From: Candidatus Latescibacterota bacterium | Lineage (GTDB): Bacteria > Latescibacterota > MVCY01 | Direction of reading: 5' to 3' | Length of the DNA stretch: 5,654 nucleotides | Assembly: GCA_030669445.1 (NCBI GenBank) | Contig: DAOVDP010000087.1 | Span: forward strand, 1 to 5,654 | Part shown: positions 5,420 through 5,654 of the stretch, piece by piece | How the letters are laid out: each line of letters begins with the position of its first letter | Position numbering within the stretch: the first letter of the stretch is position 1 | Made by a program: the position numbers and the translations under genes | The notes under the pieces: generated by a model | Seen by the model: the letters and a program-made list of their open reading frames with translations, nothing else | Databases searched by the model: none | What the model was told of the DNA's origin: nothing

Positions 5420-5654
5420 TTATGAACCTTGCTGACTAACAGTTGTGACTTCCACTTTTGCCTGCTCTTTCGTCTCTTCTGGTGCCTCAACTTTTTCTGC
5501 TGCCTGTTTTTTACCTTCTAAGACAGCATCTGCGATTGATCGGGTGATCAATCTGACTGAGCGGGTAGCATCGTCATTACCGGGGATCGGGAAATCCACT
5601 ACAGTGGGATCGCAGTTGGTATCCAGAATCGCTACTACAGGAATGTCCAACCGG
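5420..5654 (-). CDS. rpsB: Ribosomal protein S2, C-terminal end (5' part outside window)
   Basis: S2 is a small-subunit ribosomal protein that binds the 30S head-body junction near S1. The visible 77 residues begin [16 protein letters not shown] and continue [20 protein letters not shown] and [11 protein letters not shown], the highly conserved end of S2. The frame stays open to the window edge. The TTG at 5650 is an internal leucine codon, not a start, because the conserved S2 sequence runs through it. After VLEGKK there is a charged, probably disordered tail of about 28 residues rich in Glu, Lys and Ala, ending SQQGS; such variable tails are common in S2. It is the first gene seen of the rpsB-tsf-pyrH-frr cluster. 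Confidence 0.96.
   Translation of the reverse strand, partial: RLDIPVVAILDTNCDPTVVDFPIPGNDDATRSVRLITRSIADAVLEGKKQAAEKVEAPEETKEQAKVEVTTVSQQGS

Noticed and set aside
5648..5650. TTG at 5650 as a start for a small 76-aa protein
   Set aside because: The translation is the conserved C-terminal end of ribosomal protein S2, which runs on past the window edge.

Overview
The window is bacterial chromosome with moderate G+C and closely packed genes. Two convergent gene blocks meet in a 347-bp gap. The left block (plus strand) is a probable surface-carbohydrate or small-molecule operon. It holds the 3' end of a protein that resembles a polysaccharide deacetylase, a complete DegT/DnrJ/EryC1/StrS-type PLP aminotransferase, and a complete alanine dehydrogenase whose start codon overlaps the aminotransferase stop (ATGA). 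The right block (minus strand) is the conserved translation and nucleotide cluster rpsB-tsf-pyrH-frr: the C-terminal end of ribosomal protein S2, elongation factor Ts, UMP kinase and ribosome recycling factor.

The organism cannot be named from this sequence. Strong GGAGG/AAAGGAG-type ribosome binding sites, ATG starts and the rpsB-tsf-pyrH-frr order are typical of bacteria. EF-Ts is the short form (196 aa, as in Thermus), not the roughly 280-295 aa form of E. coli or Bacillus. Together with two non-coding inverted-repeat elements, this would fit an uncultured or deep-branching lineage, but that is only an inference.

Layout. 1-553: C-terminal fragment of a deacetylase-like protein. 586-1905: aminotransferase. 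1902-2981: alanine dehydrogenase. 2982-3328: no gene; it holds a MITE-like element (2985-3149, 18-bp perfect terminal inverted repeats and an internal 14-bp-arm palindrome) and a probable intrinsic terminator for the minus-strand operon (3217-3286). 3329-3886: frr, overlapping pyrH (3879-4604) by 8 bp. 4623-5213: tsf. 5214-5419: spacer carrying a second inverted-repeat element (5258-5408) built of 8-bp ACGC-type units. 5420-5654: C-terminal end of rpsB.

How the genes work together. S2, EF-Ts and RRF serve ribosome assembly, elongation and recycling, and PyrH makes UDP for RNA and sugar-nucleotide synthesis. In the left block, the aminotransferase would move an amino group from an amino acid to a keto-sugar or similar substrate. 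The translationally coupled alanine dehydrogenase could balance alanine, pyruvate and ammonia for it, although this link is inferred. The least ordinary features are the two palindromic elements, above all the one inside the rpsB-tsf message, and the coupling of a DegT-type aminotransferase to Ald. I see no clear sign of a wholly new multi-gene system.
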